The notes: generated from the letters alone by a model not told the origin. A DNA stretch of 64,000 nucleotides from Candidatus Egerieimonas intestinavium (GCA_018711815.1 DVHU01000031.1:1-64000); one strand, 5' to 3'; shown: positions 41,114 through 51,087, counted from the first letter of the stretch. Numbers and translations: made by a program.

Positions 41114-42663
41114 TTGTGGAAATAGGTAAGCTGCTGACAAGCCGCTGGGATTTTTTCGCCGGATTGGTCTGGGAGCATCTGAAGCTCTCCCTGCTGGCCA
41201 TCGCCATCGCTATCCTGCTGGGCGGAGCCGCCGGTATCCTCATCAGTGAATTCCAGAGGCTGGCCAGGCCCGCCCTGGGAGGGATTAATTTTCTCTACAC
41301 GATCCCTTCCATCTCCCTGCTGGGCTTTCTGATTCCTTTCTCCGGGGTGGGCAACACCACGGCGGTTATCGCCCTGACCATCTACGCCCTTCTGCCCATG
41401 GTGCGAAATACCCACACGGGCATGAAAAACGTAGACCCCATTATCCTGGAGGCGGCCAAGGGCATGGGAAGCACCCGGCTGCAGGTGCTGTTTAAGATCA
41501 AGCTGCCCCTGGCCATGCCTGTGATCATGTCTGGCATCCGCAGCATGGCCACCATGACCATCGCTCTGGCGGGTATCGCCTCCTTCATCGGCGCCGGAGG
41601 CCTGGGGGTGGCCATTTACCGGGGCATCACCACCAACAACGGGGCCATGACTCTGGCGGGCAGTCTGCTGATCGCTCTGCTGGCTCTGGTTGTGGACTTT
41701 CTGCTGGGGATGGGAGAGCGCCGGATGAAGAAGCGCGGCAGGGGGGCCCGGAAGGGCTGGAGAGTCGGAAAAGCAAAAGCTGCGGCTGCCGTGGCTTTTG
41801 CCCTCTGCCTTATCCTGCTGGGGAGCTTCTGGCTTACCGGTAGGCATAAAGCCACCCTTCACATCGCCACAAAACCCATGACGGAGCAGTATATCCTGGG
41901 CGAAATGCTGGATATCCTCATCGAACAGGATACGGACCTGAATGTGGAAATCACCCAGGGGGTCGGCGGCGGCACCTCCAACATACAGCCGGCCCTGGAG
42001 AGCGGTGAATTTGACCTGTACCCGGAGTACACGGGAACCGGCTGGAACATGGTGCTGAAAAATGACGGGGTGTATACGGAGGAGCTTTTTGGAGAGCTGC
42101 AGGAGCAGTATCGGCAGGAGTATTCCCTCCAGTGGGCCGGCATGTATGGGTTTAACAATACCTACGGCCTGGCCGTGCGCCGGGAGGTAGCCAGCCGCTA
42201 TGACCTGCACACCTATTCGGATTTGGCCGCTGTGGCCGGCCAGCTGGTCTTCGGCGCGGAGTATGATTTCTTTGAGCGGGAGGACGGCTACCAGGGCCTC
42301 TGCGAAGCCTATGGCCTTGATTTTGGGGAGACCATGGATCTGGATATCGGCCTGAAATATCAGGCTCTGGACCAGGAGCAGATCGATGTTATGGCTATTT
42401 TCACCACGGACGGGCAGCTGTCCGCCGCGGACGCGGTGGTGCTGGAGGATGACCGGCAGTTTTTCCCCTCTTATCTGTGCGGAAATGTGGTGCGAAGCCA
42501 AGTCCTGGAGGAGTATCCGGAGCTGGCCTCTGTGCTGGAAAAGCTGTCGGGAACCATTTCGGACGGGGATATGGCCCAGATGAATTACGCCGTGGAAAAT
42601 GAGAAGAAAGAGCCCCGGCAGGCGGCGGAGGAATTCCTGCGCAGCCGGGATCTGCTGGAGTAA
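41110..42663 (+). CDS. Fused permease/substrate-binding protein, glycine betaine/choline ABC transporter (OpuB/OpuC type)
   Basis: 517 aa combining two normally separate parts. The N-terminal permease (about 1-210, five to six segments) has the ABC-coupling region LEAAKGMGSTRLQVLFKIKLP. A further helix (about 222-242) is followed by an OpuAC-like binding domain (about 250-517) with ESGEFDLYPEYTGTGWN. Fused forms occur in many Firmicutes. Substrate is likely a quaternary amine, unproven. The ATPase gene follows 19 bases later. Confidence 0.92.
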   Translation: MIVEIGKLLTSRWDFFAGLVWEHLKLSLLAIAIAILLGGAAGILISEFQRLARPALGGINFLYTIPSISLLGFLIPFSGVGNTTAVIALTIYALLPMVRNTHTGMKNVDPIILEAAKGMGSTRLQVLFKIKLPLAMPVIMSGIRSMATMTIALAGIASFIGAGGLGVAIYRGITTNNGAMTLAGSLLIALLALVVDFLLGMGERRMKKRGRGARKGWRVGKAKAAAAVAFALCLILLGSFWLTGRHKATLHIATKPMTEQYILGEMLDILIEQDTDLNVEITQGVGGGTSNIQPALESGEFDLYPEYTGTGWNMVLKNDGVYTEELFGELQEQYRQEYSLQWAGMYGFNNTYGLAVRREVASRYDLHTYSDLAAVAGQLVFGAEYDFFEREDGYQGLCEAYGLDFGETMDLDIGLKYQALDQEQIDVMAIFTTDGQLSAADAVVLEDDRQFFPSYLCGNVVRSQVLEEYPELASVLEKLSGTISDGDMAQMNYAVENEKKEPRQAAEEFLRSRDLLE

Positions 42664-42682
42664 CGGTCAGGGGAGGATAGTT

Positions 42683-43531
42683 ATGGAAACAATCATTGAA
42701 TTTCAGAAGGTAAAAAAGAGTTATGGGGATAAGGCCGTCTTGAAAGGACTGGATCTGTCCATTGAAAAGGGCAGCTTTGTGACCATCATCGGCTCCTCCG
42801 GCTGCGGAAAAACCACCGCCCTGAAGATGGTGAACGGTCTATTGAAGCCGGATTCGGGAAATATCAAGATCAAGGGGGAGGATATCCGCCAGAAAGACCA
42901 GACGCAGCTGCGGAGAAATATCGGGTACGCCATCCAGGGCAGCGTCCTCTTTCCCCACATGACCGTGGAGCAGAATATCTCCTACGTGCCCAATCTCCTC
43001 AACAAAAGGGATAAGCAGAAAACAAGAGCTGCGGTGGACAAGTGGATGAAGCTGGTGGGGCTGGAACAGGAATTGAAGGAGCGCTATCCTGCGGAGCTCT
43101 CCGGCGGACAGCAGCAGCGGGTGGGGATTGCCCGGGCCCTGGCCGCCTCCCCGGAAATCCTCCTGATGGACGAGCCTTTTGGGGCCGTGGATGAGATTAC
43201 CCGGGGACAGCTGCAGACGGAGCTTAAGCGAATTCACCGGCAGACGGGAATCACGGTTCTCTTTGTGACCCATGACATCGGGGAAGCCCTGAAGCTGGGG
43301 ACAAAGGTGCTGGTGATGGATCAGGGGGAAATCCAGCAGTACGGCGGGCCCCAGGAACTGCTTTCCCGTCCGGCCACGGAATTTGTCCGTCAGCTGACCC
43401 GGCAGCAGCGCCATACCTGCTCCCTCCCCGACGACCGCCTAGGCGACTGTGAATACAGCGGAGCCAGAGGATGCGCCCCGGCATCTGGCGGGTCGGCCGA
43501 CTCTAGCGGGCCAGCTGATAGATTTCCCTGA
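42683..43531 (+). CDS. ABC transporter ATPase, osmoprotectant type (OpuCA-like, no CBS domains)
   Basis: 282 aa, powering the fused permease upstream. Walker A is GSSGCGKTT, signature LSGGQQQRVGIARAL, Walker B LLMDEPFGAVDEITRG, with the family's FVTHDIGEALKLG switch. The usual C-terminal CBS pair that senses ionic strength is absent; the protein ends in a ~40-residue tail with no recognisable domain. ATG 42683 follows GGGGAGGA. The last 29 bases overlap the convergent alcohol dehydrogenase gene. Confidence 0.9.
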   Translation: METIIEFQKVKKSYGDKAVLKGLDLSIEKGSFVTIIGSSGCGKTTALKMVNGLLKPDSGNIKIKGEDIRQKDQTQLRRNIGYAIQGSVLFPHMTVEQNISYVPNLLNKRDKQKTRAAVDKWMKLVGLEQELKERYPAELSGGQQQRVGIARALAASPEILLMDEPFGAVDEITRGQLQTELKRIHRQTGITVLFVTHDIGEALKLGTKVLVMDQGEIQQYGGPQELLSRPATEFVRQLTRQQRHTCSLPDDRLGDCEYSGARGCAPASGGSADSSGPADRFP

Positions 43532-44678
43532 TCTGAGCCAGACCCAGCTTTCGGATGTCGCCGATGGTCCGGGTATCCTGGAAGGAGCACTTCCAGGCCA
43601 GGGTATCCAGCTCCTCCTGGCTGGGGGAGAGGCCCAGCTCAGTTAAAGAGGTGGGCATGCCGATCTCCCGGAAGAAGTCCTCGGTGGCGGCTATGCCCGC
43701 CAGGGACGCCTTCTTGTCGTCGGCCTCGGCCACATCCCAGACCCGGCGGGCGTAGCGGGCAAACCTGGGCAGGTTGGCCTCGCACACGTAGCGGGCCCAG
43801 GCGCCCCAGACTGCGGCCAGGCCGGCCCCGTGGGCCACGTCAAACATGCCGCCCAGCTCATGTTCCAGCTGATGGCAGGCCCAGTCTCCCCGGCCGCTGC
43901 CGAAATGGGTCAGGTCATTGTGGGAGAGGCTGCCGGACCACATGACGTTGGCCCGGGCGTCATAATCCCGGGGATTATCCTTTAGGATGCGGGCGTTTCG
44001 CACCACCGAGCGCAGCAGCCCCTCCGCCAGCTCATCGGTGATGTCCATCCGCTCTTCGTTGGTAAAATACCGTTCCAGGGTGTGCATCAGAATATCCGTG
44101 CAGCCGCTGGCGGTCTGGTAGGCGGGCAGAGAGTAGGTGAGCTCCGGGTTCATCAGGGCGAATTTGCAGCGGCCCAGATCACAGTTGCAGCCCCGCTTCA
44201 GCCATCCCTCCTCGTTGGTGATCACCGAGGAATTGCTCATCTCGCTGCCGGCGGCGGCGATGGTCAGCACAGCTCCCACGGGCAGGCAGGCCTGGGGCGT
44301 TCTCTTTTTGGCGTAGAAGTCCCAGACGTCCCCCTCATTGGCCAGGCCGTAGCCGATGGCCTTGGAGGAATCAATGACGCTGCCGCCGCCCACAGCCAGG
44401 ATAAAGTCAATCTCCTTTTCCCGGCCCAGGGCGATCCCCTCCCGCACCTTAGTGAGCCGGGGATTGGGGACTACGCCCCCCAGGAGGAACACCGAGAGTC
44501 CCTGATCCTTGAGGGATTTTACCACCCGGTCCAAAAGCCCCGATTTCGCCGCGCTCTGGCCGCCGTAGTGCACCAGCACCCGGCTGCCGCCCCATTTTTT
44601 CACCAGGGCTCCGGCCTGACTCTCCGCATCCTTTCCAAAAATCACCTCTGTGGGCGCGTAATACGTGCAAGTTCCCAT
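43503..44678 (-). CDS. Iron-dependent alcohol dehydrogenase (butanol dehydrogenase-like)
   Basis: 391-aa group III alcohol dehydrogenase that reduces aldehydes with NAD(P)H, probably in fermentation. It shows the GGGSVIDSSKAI nucleotide-binding region and metal ligands in ASGCTDILMHTLE, ACHQLEHELGG and DVAHGAGLA. AAGGAGTG precedes the start. It has its own promoter and is divergent from glyA. Confidence 0.93.
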   Translation of the reverse strand: MGTCTYYAPTEVIFGKDAESQAGALVKKWGGSRVLVHYGGQSAAKSGLLDRVVKSLKDQGLSVFLLGGVVPNPRLTKVREGIALGREKEIDFILAVGGGSVIDSSKAIGYGLANEGDVWDFYAKKRTPQACLPVGAVLTIAAAGSEMSNSSVITNEEGWLKRGCNCDLGRCKFALMNPELTYSLPAYQTASGCTDILMHTLERYFTNEERMDITDELAEGLLRSVVRNARILKDNPRDYDARANVMWSGSLSHNDLTHFGSGRGDWACHQLEHELGGMFDVAHGAGLAAVWGAWARYVCEANLPRFARYARRVWDVAEADDKKASLAGIAATEDFFREIGMPTSLTELGLSPSQEELDTLAWKCSFQDTRTIGDIRKLGLAQIREIYQLAR

Positions 44679-44737
44679 GATTGATCACTCCTTTTCTATA
44701 AATCCGTTCTCAGGAAAAGCCTTTTTGTACTGTATTA

Positions 44738-44766
44738 ATTTTACGAAATTTAAGAGAAACTGTAAA
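44738..44766 (-). promoter_or_regulatory. Promoter of the alcohol dehydrogenase gene
   Basis: Minus strand: TTTACA (44761-44766), 17-base spacer, TAAAAT (44738-44743). Confidence 0.65.
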
Positions 44767-44773
44767 CAGATAT

Positions 44774-44802
44774 TTGCCAAAACAGGCGGGACGGGTTATA
44801 AT
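44774..44802 (+). promoter_or_regulatory. Promoter of the glyA operon
   Basis: TTGCCA (44774-44779), 17-base spacer, TATAAT (44797-44802), about 30 bases before the glyA ribosome site. Back-to-back with the alcohol dehydrogenase promoter. Confidence 0.75.
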
Positions 44803-44837
44803 GTTCACAACGTATGATTATCTTGAGGAGGCACAAT

Positions 44838-46079
44838 ATGTATTCTTTAGAGGAAGTAAAAGCAGTAGATCAGGAAATTGCCCAGGCGATCCAGGATGAG
44901 GTCGCCCGTCAGAATTCCCATATCGAGCTGATCGCATCCGAAAACTGGGTGAGCAAAGCCGTGATGGCGGCTATGGGAAGCCCCCTGACCAACAAATACG
45001 CGGAAGGTTACCCGGGAAAAAGATACTACGGCGGCTGCGAGTGCGTGGACGTGGTGGAAAACCTGGCCATCCAGAGAGCTAAAGAGCTTTTTGGCTGCAC
45101 TTATGCCAACGTGCAGCCTCACTCCGGAGCCCAGGCTAACCTGGCGGTGTTCTTCGCCATGTTAAAGCCCGGGGACACGGTGATGGGCATGAACCTGGCC
45201 CACGGCGGACATCTGACCCACGGAAGCCCCGCCAATATCTCCGGAGCATATTTTAAGATCGTGCCCTACGGGGTTAATGACGACGGCGTTATCGACTATG
45301 AGGAGGTGCGCCGCATCGCCCTGGAGGCTAAGCCGAAAATGATTGTAGCCGGAGCCAGCGCTTACGCCCGGATCATCGACTTTAAGAAATTCCGGGAGAT
45401 CGCCGACGAGGTGGGCGCCTATCTGATGGTGGACATGGCTCATATTGCCGGCCTGGTGGCGGCGGGACTTCATCCCAGCCCCATCCCCTACGCCCACGTG
45501 ACCACCACCACCACCCACAAGACCTTGAGAGGGCCCCGGGGCGGACTGATCCTCTCCAGCCAGGAGGTGGCAGACCAGTTTAAGTTCAACAAGGCTGTGT
45601 TCCCGGGAATCCAGGGAGGCCCCTTAATGCATGTGATCGCCGCCAAGGCCGTGTGCTTCAAGGAGGCCCTGCAGCCGGAATTCAAGGCTTACCAGCAGCA
45701 GCTGGTGAAGAACAGCGCCGCTCTGTGCCAGGGATTGATGAGCCGGGGAATCCGCATTGTATCCGGCGGCACGGACAACCATCTGATGCTGGTGGATCTG
45801 CGGGGAACGGGAATCACCGGAAAGGCCATGGAGCATCTGCTGGACGACGCCAATATCACCTGCAACAAGAACGCCATCCCCAATGACCCGGAGTCTCCCT
45901 TCGTGACCAGCGGCGTGCGCCTGGGCACCGCGGCGGTGACCTCCAGAGGCATGAACGAGGAGGACATGGACAAGATTGCCGAGGCCATCTCCCTGATGGT
46001 GAAGGATGCGCAGAAAAACCGCGACGAGGCCAAGAAGATCGTAAAATCTCTGACGGATAAATATCCGCTGAACGCATAG
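44838..46079 (+). CDS. glyA: Serine hydroxymethyltransferase
   Basis: PLP enzyme that interconverts serine and glycine and supplies one-carbon units to tetrahydrofolate. 413 aa, the usual size. Active-site stretch [15 protein letters not shown] contains the PLP-binding lysine; [13 protein letters not shown] and [15 protein letters not shown] are present. ATG 44838 is preferred (GAGGAGG 44825-44831) over an upstream frame extension. It leads an operon running to trmL. Confidence 0.96.
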   Translation: MYSLEEVKAVDQEIAQAIQDEVARQNSHIELIASENWVSKAVMAAMGSPLTNKYAEGYPGKRYYGGCECVDVVENLAIQRAKELFGCTYANVQPHSGAQANLAVFFAMLKPGDTVMGMNLAHGGHLTHGSPANISGAYFKIVPYGVNDDGVIDYEEVRRIALEAKPKMIVAGASAYARIIDFKKFREIADEVGAYLMVDMAHIAGLVAAGLHPSPIPYAHVTTTTTHKTLRGPRGGLILSSQEVADQFKFNKAVFPGIQGGPLMHVIAAKAVCFKEALQPEFKAYQQQLVKNSAALCQGLMSRGIRIVSGGTDNHLMLVDLRGTGITGKAMEHLLDDANITCNKNAIPNDPESPFVTSGVRLGTAAVTSRGMNEEDMDKIAEAISLMVKDAQKNRDEAKKIVKSLTDKYPLNA

Positions 46080-46088
46080 GAGGAAGAA

Positions 46089-47033
46089 ATGTTTGATGTA
46101 ACTGCTCTGGGCGAGGTGCTTATTGATTTTACTCCCTGCGGGACTTCCCAGGGAGGAATGGAGCTGTACGAGAGAAATCCCGGCGGGGCGCCGGCCAACG
46201 TGCTGGCGGCGGTGAACCGTCTGGGAGGAAAGACCGCCTTTCTGGGAAAGGTGGGAGATGATATGCACGGGGCCTTCCTGCGGGAGACCCTTCAGAAGGC
46301 CGCCATCGATACCAGCGGCCTGATCACGGACGACCGGTATTTTACCACCCTGGCCTTCGTGTCCCTGAAAAATGGGGAGAGGGATTTCTCCTTCGCCAGA
46401 AAGCCCGGGGCGGACACCCAGATTTCCCGGGAAGAGGTGAAGGTGGACATCCTGGCCCAGTCCAGGATATTCCACTGCGGTTCCCTGTCCCTGACGGACG
46501 AGCCCGCCAGAAGCGCCACCTACTACGCGGTGGAGGAGGCCAGAAAGGCCGGGGCGGTGATTTCCTACGACCCCAACTACCGGGCGCCCCTGTGGCCGGA
46601 CGTGGAGACGGCCAAGAAGGAGATGCGGGCCATGGTGGCCCAGGCGGATATCATGAAGATTTCCGACGAGGAGACGGAGCTGCTCTCCGGTTTCCAGGAT
46701 CCCCGGGAGGCAGCCAGAGCCCTGTTAAAGCAGGGGCCCGCCTGCGTGGTGGTGACTCTGGGCAGCCAGGGAGCTCTCCTGGTCACTGAGCAGGTGGAGG
46801 CATCCGTACCCACCGGGAAATGCCAGGTGGTGGATACCACGGGTGCCGGGGATTCCTTCTGGGGAGGACTTCTGTTCTGCCTGGCCAGAGATGGGGTGAA
46901 GCCCGGGGAGCTGACCCAGGAGCAGGCCGAAGAGTATCTCCATTTCGCCAACACGGTGGCCGGACTCTGCGTGGAGAAGCGGGGAGCTATCCCGGCCATG
47001 CCTTCTATGGAGGATGTGAAAGCACGTCTATGA
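46089..47033 (+). CDS. PfkB-family sugar kinase (fructokinase-like)
   Basis: 314-aa ribokinase-fold enzyme. The N-terminal glycine-rich motif NPGGAPANVLAAVNRLGG and the C-terminal catalytic motif DTTGAGDSFWGG mark PfkB family 1 and 2 signatures. Fructose is a plausible substrate but is not proven. It starts 9 bases after glyA and overlaps the next gene by ATGA. Confidence 0.92.
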   Translation: MFDVTALGEVLIDFTPCGTSQGGMELYERNPGGAPANVLAAVNRLGGKTAFLGKVGDDMHGAFLRETLQKAAIDTSGLITDDRYFTTLAFVSLKNGERDFSFARKPGADTQISREEVKVDILAQSRIFHCGSLSLTDEPARSATYYAVEEARKAGAVISYDPNYRAPLWPDVETAKKEMRAMVAQADIMKISDEETELLSGFQDPREAARALLKQGPACVVVTLGSQGALLVTEQVEASVPTGKCQVVDTTGAGDSFWGGLLFCLARDGVKPGELTQEQAEEYLHFANTVAGLCVEKRGAIPAMPSMEDVKARL

Positions 47034-48769
47034 AAGTATTGCTGACGGCAGTCAATGCAAAATACATTCACTCCAACCTGGCTGTGTACAGCCTGCGCGC
47101 CTGCGCAGGCCCGTACCGGCCCCAGGTGGAGCTGAGGGAATATACCATTAATCAGCAGCCGGACGAGGTACTGCGGGAGATCTACCGCGCCCGTCCGGAT
47201 TTCCTGTGTTTTTCCTGTTATATCTGGAACATTTCCTACATTCGGGAACTGTGTATAGAATTGAAAAAAATACTTCCGGACACCAGAATCTGGCTGGGGG
47301 GACCGGAGGTTTCTTATGATGCCCAAAAGGTGCTGGAGGAGCTTCCCCAGGTGGAGGGGATTTTCCTGGGTGAGGGTGAGGCTACCTTCCGGGAATGGCT
47401 GCCCTGGGCCCTGGATGGGCAGGGAAGAGCTCAGGACATAGGGGGCCTGGCCTTTAGGGACGGCCAGGGACAGATATGGGACAAGGGCTTTCGGGAGCCC
47501 ATAGACCTGGATCAGGTGCCCTTTGTCTATGAGGATCTAAAGCTTTTTTCCCACAAGATCATCTACTATGAGACCAGCCGGGGCTGCCCCTTTTCCTGCA
47601 GCTACTGTCTGTCCTCCGTGGACAAGCGGCTGAGGTTTCGCAGCATGGAGCTGGTGAAGAGGGAGCTGGTCTTTTTCCTGGAAAACCGGGTGCCCCAGGT
47701 GAAACTGGTGGATCGGACCTTCAACTGCAGCCATCCCCGGACCAAGGAAATCTGGCGCTTCCTGCTGGAGCATGACAACGGGGTGACGAATTTTCATTTT
47801 GAGATTTCCGGGGATTTGCTGGATCAGGAGGAGATAGAGCTTCTGGGGCAGATGCGCCCGGGGCTGGTGCAGCTGGAGATCGGCGTGCAGACCACGAATC
47901 CCCGAACCCTTAAGGAGATCTGCCGAAGGATGGATTTTCCCCGGCTGTCCCACAATGTGGAGCAGATCCGGCAGGGGAAAAATGTCCATCAGCATCTGGA
48001 TCTCATTGCCGGGCTGCCCTTTGAGGATTACGCTTCCTTCAAAAAATCCTTCAACGATGTGTACGCCCTGGCTCCCCAGCAGCTGCAGCTGGGCTTTTTA
48101 AAGGTGCTCAAGGGTTCCCTCATGCACAGCCGGGCCCAGGAGTACGGATGCCTGTATCACCATCGGGAGCCCTACGAGGTGTTAAAGACCAGGTGGCTCT
48201 CCTACGGGGAGCTGCTGCGCTTAAAGCAGGTGGAGGAGATGGTGGAGGTCTACTACAACAGCGGCCAGTTCTCCTGCAGCTTGCCGGTGCTGGAGAGGGA
48301 GTTCGCGGACGCCTTCTCCCTCTATGAGACCCTGGGGGAATTCTACCGGCAGCGGGGGTATCTGTCCCAGTCCCACACCAGAATCCGCAGGTATGAGATT
48401 TTGAGGGAATTTGCCCGGGAGACCGGAGGGGAGGTTCTGGAGGATAAGCTTACGGAGTACCTGGTCTGCGACCTGTACCTGCGGGAGAATTTAAAGAGCC
48501 GGCCAGAGTTTGCCGGGCTTTTGGACCGGGAGCGGATCAAGAGCTTTTACCGGGAGAGGGCCAGAGACCTTCTGCCGGGGTATGAGGCCTATGAGGAGAG
48601 GCAGATCAGCCGGATGACCCACCTGGAATATTTCCGGGAGGATGTGCTGGGTCAGGGCCGCGGAAACTACTGGGTACTTTTTGACTACCTGTCCAGGGAT
48701 CCTCTGGATTACAGCGCCGCCAGGCAGGTGATCCTGGCGGAAGAGATGGATAGCGATTGCGGGAGATGA
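47030..48769 (+). CDS. B12-binding domain / radical SAM protein (DUF4080)
   Basis: 579 aa. The N-terminal cobalamin-binding-like domain (about 1-130) opens with MKVLLTAVNAKYIHSNLAVYSLR. The radical SAM core with the 4Fe-4S motif CPFSCSYC follows near residues 185-192, and the C-terminal DUF4080 domain from about 390. The reaction is unknown. ATG 47030 overlaps the kinase stop (ATGA); the longer open frame is an artefact. Confidence 0.9.
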   Translation: MKVLLTAVNAKYIHSNLAVYSLRACAGPYRPQVELREYTINQQPDEVLREIYRARPDFLCFSCYIWNISYIRELCIELKKILPDTRIWLGGPEVSYDAQKVLEELPQVEGIFLGEGEATFREWLPWALDGQGRAQDIGGLAFRDGQGQIWDKGFREPIDLDQVPFVYEDLKLFSHKIIYYETSRGCPFSCSYCLSSVDKRLRFRSMELVKRELVFFLENRVPQVKLVDRTFNCSHPRTKEIWRFLLEHDNGVTNFHFEISGDLLDQEEIELLGQMRPGLVQLEIGVQTTNPRTLKEICRRMDFPRLSHNVEQIRQGKNVHQHLDLIAGLPFEDYASFKKSFNDVYALAPQQLQLGFLKVLKGSLMHSRAQEYGCLYHHREPYEVLKTRWLSYGELLRLKQVEEMVEVYYNSGQFSCSLPVLEREFADAFSLYETLGEFYRQRGYLSQSHTRIRRYEILREFARETGGEVLEDKLTEYLVCDLYLRENLKSRPEFAGLLDRERIKSFYRERARDLLPGYEAYEERQISRMTHLEYFREDVLGQGRGNYWVLFDYLSRDPLDYSAARQVILAEEMDSDCGR

Positions 48770-48774
48770 GAGTG

Positions 48775-49491
48775 ATGGAGCGATATGTGGCAGTGGATCT
48801 GGAGACCACCGGACTGTATCCGGGGCGGGACCGGATTCTGGAGATCGGCGCGGTGAAGGTGAGAGACGGGATGGAGGTGGAGACCTTCCACACCCTGGTG
48901 GATCCCCGGATGGAAATTCCGGAAAACATCACCGACCTCACGGGAATCACCGGGGAGATGGTGACGGGAAAGCCCACGGCGGACCGGGCGGTGGCAGAGT
49001 TCGCGGAATTCGCGGCGGGGTACCCCCTGCTGGGCCACAGCCTGCAGTTTGACTACGCCTTCCTGAAGCATCAGGCGGCGGATATGGGTCTTCACTTTGA
49101 GAAGCTGGGCTGTGACAGCTTAAAGATTGCCCGGCTGCTGCTGCCCCAGCTGCCCAGCCGCAGGCTGGGGGATCTGTGCGCCCACTTCGGGATTGGCCTG
49201 GAGCGGGCCCACCGGGCCCTGGAGGACGCCCGGGCGGCGGGGGAGGTCTTTGAGCGGCTTAAGCGGGACTTCGGAGAGAAGAATCCCGAGTATTTTGAGG
49301 AGAAACCTCTGATCTGCCGGGTGAAAAAGCGAAGTCCCATCACCCCCAGACAAAAAGTTTACTTGCATGATCTGCTGAAATATCATAAAATAACCGTAGC
49401 TGTTGAGATTGACAGTCTTACGCGAAACGAAGCATCCCGGCTCATCGACAGGATTATTCTGGAGCACGGGAGAATGGAGGCAAAGAAATGA
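48775..49491 (+). CDS. DnaQ-like 3'-5' exonuclease
   Basis: 238 aa. DEDDh exonuclease motifs are VAVDLETTGL (Exo I), HSLQFDYAFLKH (Exo II) and HRALEDARAAGEVF (Exo III). A C-terminal extension (about 180-235) with SPITPRQKVYLHDLL is of unknown role. It may act in DNA repair or RNA trimming. ATG 48775 lies 9 bases after GGGAG; ATG 48766, overlapping the previous stop, is an alternative. Confidence 0.88.
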   Translation: MERYVAVDLETTGLYPGRDRILEIGAVKVRDGMEVETFHTLVDPRMEIPENITDLTGITGEMVTGKPTADRAVAEFAEFAAGYPLLGHSLQFDYAFLKHQAADMGLHFEKLGCDSLKIARLLLPQLPSRRLGDLCAHFGIGLERAHRALEDARAAGEVFERLKRDFGEKNPEYFEEKPLICRVKKRSPITPRQKVYLHDLLKYHKITVAVEIDSLTRNEASRLIDRIILEHGRMEAKK

Positions 49492-49586
49492 GAAGAAAGA
49501 AAACGCAGCGGGTTATCGCCGGGGTGATTGCTATCGTGCTGGTTCTTGCTATGGTGATTCCCATGGTGCTGGAGTATCTGCTCTAA
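49488..49586 (+). CDS. 32-aa single-pass membrane peptide
   Basis: The short frame starts at an ATGA overlap with the exonuclease stop and reads MRRKKTQRVIAGVIAIVLVL followed by AMVIPMVLEYLL. A basic head and one hydrophobic helix are visible. Tight coupling to the upstream gene and the clean structure make it likely to be real. Function unknown. Confidence 0.65.
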   Translation: MRRKKTQRVIAGVIAIVLVLAMVIPMVLEYLL

Positions 49587-49616
49587 GCTGTGTGCAAGGA
49601 AAGGACAAGGATAAGC

Positions 49617-51062
49617 GTGAAAAGAAAAATAAACAAGAGATGGCTTTGGACTCTGCTGGTTCTCACCCTGACTCTCCTGGGGGCTGTGCCCGCCGCCGCG
49701 GCGGAAGAACAGGAGCAGGTAGTACTGCAGGGCGTCTGGCTGGGGGAGGTGGAGATCTCCGGCATGACGGCGGACGAGGTGGAGGCCGAGGCTGAGAAGC
49801 AGATAGAGAGAGCCCTGCAGCAGGGGATTCAGATGCAGATGAACCTGCACACGGTGACCATCAATGTCCAGGATCTGGGCCTGACGGTGGAGAAGGGGGA
49901 CGTGGTGGAGGAAGCCATGGCCTACGGCCGCCAGGGAAATCTGGTGCGGCGCTACTGCCAGCAGCAGGGCCTGGAGACTGAAGGGTACAAGCTGCGCCTG
50001 GATTACCAGGTGGATGAGGAGAAGGTAAAGGCAGCCATCGAGGAGAAATGCGTGCCCTACAATGAGGAGTCCGTGGACTCCCAGCTGGTGCGCAGAAGCG
50101 ATGGAAGCTTCGAGATTATCAGCGGTTCCGCCGGCAGCGAGATTGACGTGGAGGCCTCTGTGCAGGCGGTGCAGGAATACATCGCCGACACCTGGAACGG
50201 CCTGCAGGACGGAGCCGTGGAGCTGGTGATCAATACGGTGGAGGATCAGGCAGACCCGGAGGAGCTGGGTAAGGTTCAGGATATCCTGGGAGAATCCTCC
50301 ACAGAGTACGCCGCCGACGCCGGGGCCCGCTGTAAGAACGTGGAGGCCGGCGTGCGCAAGGTCAGCGGCACTGTGCTGTACCCCGGAGAAGAATTTTCCA
50401 TGCTGGAAAAGGTAGTTCCCTTTGACGAGGAGAACGGATACGCCAAGGCGGCGGAGTACCGGGGAGGAAAGGTGGTCTACGACTACGGCGGAGGAATCTG
50501 CCAGGTGTCTACCACCCTCTACCAGGCGGTGCTGAAGGCGGAGCTGGAGGTGACGGAGCGGTACAATCATTCCATGATGGTATCCTATTCTGACCCGGGC
50601 TTCGACGCGGCCATCGCCGAGGGCTCCAAGGATTTTAAGTTTAAGAATAATACCAATGCGCCCATCTACATAGAAGGCTACACCCAGAACGGGGTGGTGG
50701 GCTTCAGGATTTACGGACAGGAGTACCGGGATCCCAGCAGAACCATCCGCTATTACAACGAGATCATCAGCCAGACGGATCCCCAGACCCAGCTGAAGGC
50801 GGACAGCGAGGCCGCCATCGGGACCATCACGGAGGAGAATTCACCCAAGACCGGTTACAAGGCCAAGCTGTGGAAGGATATCACCGAGAACGGTCAGACC
50901 ACCACGGAGCAGGTGAATACCAGCAGCTACGCGGTGTCCAACGCCGTGTATCTGGTGGGAATCAAGTCCACCAACACTGAGCTGGTCAGCAAGATGCGGG
51001 CGGCCATCAGCGATAATTCGCTGAACGATGTGTACACGCTGAAGAAGCAATACGGCGTGTAA
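49617..51062 (+). CDS. VanW-family cell-wall protein
   Basis: 481-aa exported protein. Signal peptide (about 1-30), PG_binding_4-like region (about 40-210), VanW domain (about 240-370) with PGEEFSMLEKVVPF, GGKVVYDYGGGICQVSTTLY and ERYNHSMMVSYSDPGFDAAI, then a C-terminal extension. VanW proteins occur with glycopeptide resistance genes and widely in Clostridia; the function is unsettled and no resistance genes are here. GTG 49617 has AAGGA upstream; GTG 49590 is less likely. Confidence 0.88.
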   Translation: MKRKINKRWLWTLLVLTLTLLGAVPAAAAEEQEQVVLQGVWLGEVEISGMTADEVEAEAEKQIERALQQGIQMQMNLHTVTINVQDLGLTVEKGDVVEEAMAYGRQGNLVRRYCQQQGLETEGYKLRLDYQVDEEKVKAAIEEKCVPYNEESVDSQLVRRSDGSFEIISGSAGSEIDVEASVQAVQEYIADTWNGLQDGAVELVINTVEDQADPEELGKVQDILGESSTEYAADAGARCKNVEAGVRKVSGTVLYPGEEFSMLEKVVPFDEENGYAKAAEYRGGKVVYDYGGGICQVSTTLYQAVLKAELEVTERYNHSMMVSYSDPGFDAAIAEGSKDFKFKNNTNAPIYIEGYTQNGVVGFRIYGQEYRDPSRTIRYYNEIISQTDPQTQLKADSEAAIGTITEENSPKTGYKAKLWKDITENGQTTTEQVNTSSYAVSNAVYLVGIKSTNTELVSKMRAAISDNSLNDVYTLKKQYGV

Positions 51063-51087
51063 GTAAAACAGCAGGGGAGGAAAAAAA

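Noticed and set aside
49617-51062. VanW protein as part of a vancomycin-resistance cluster
   Set aside because: No vanHAX, vanS/R or related genes are present, and VanW proteins are common in ordinary clostridial genomes.
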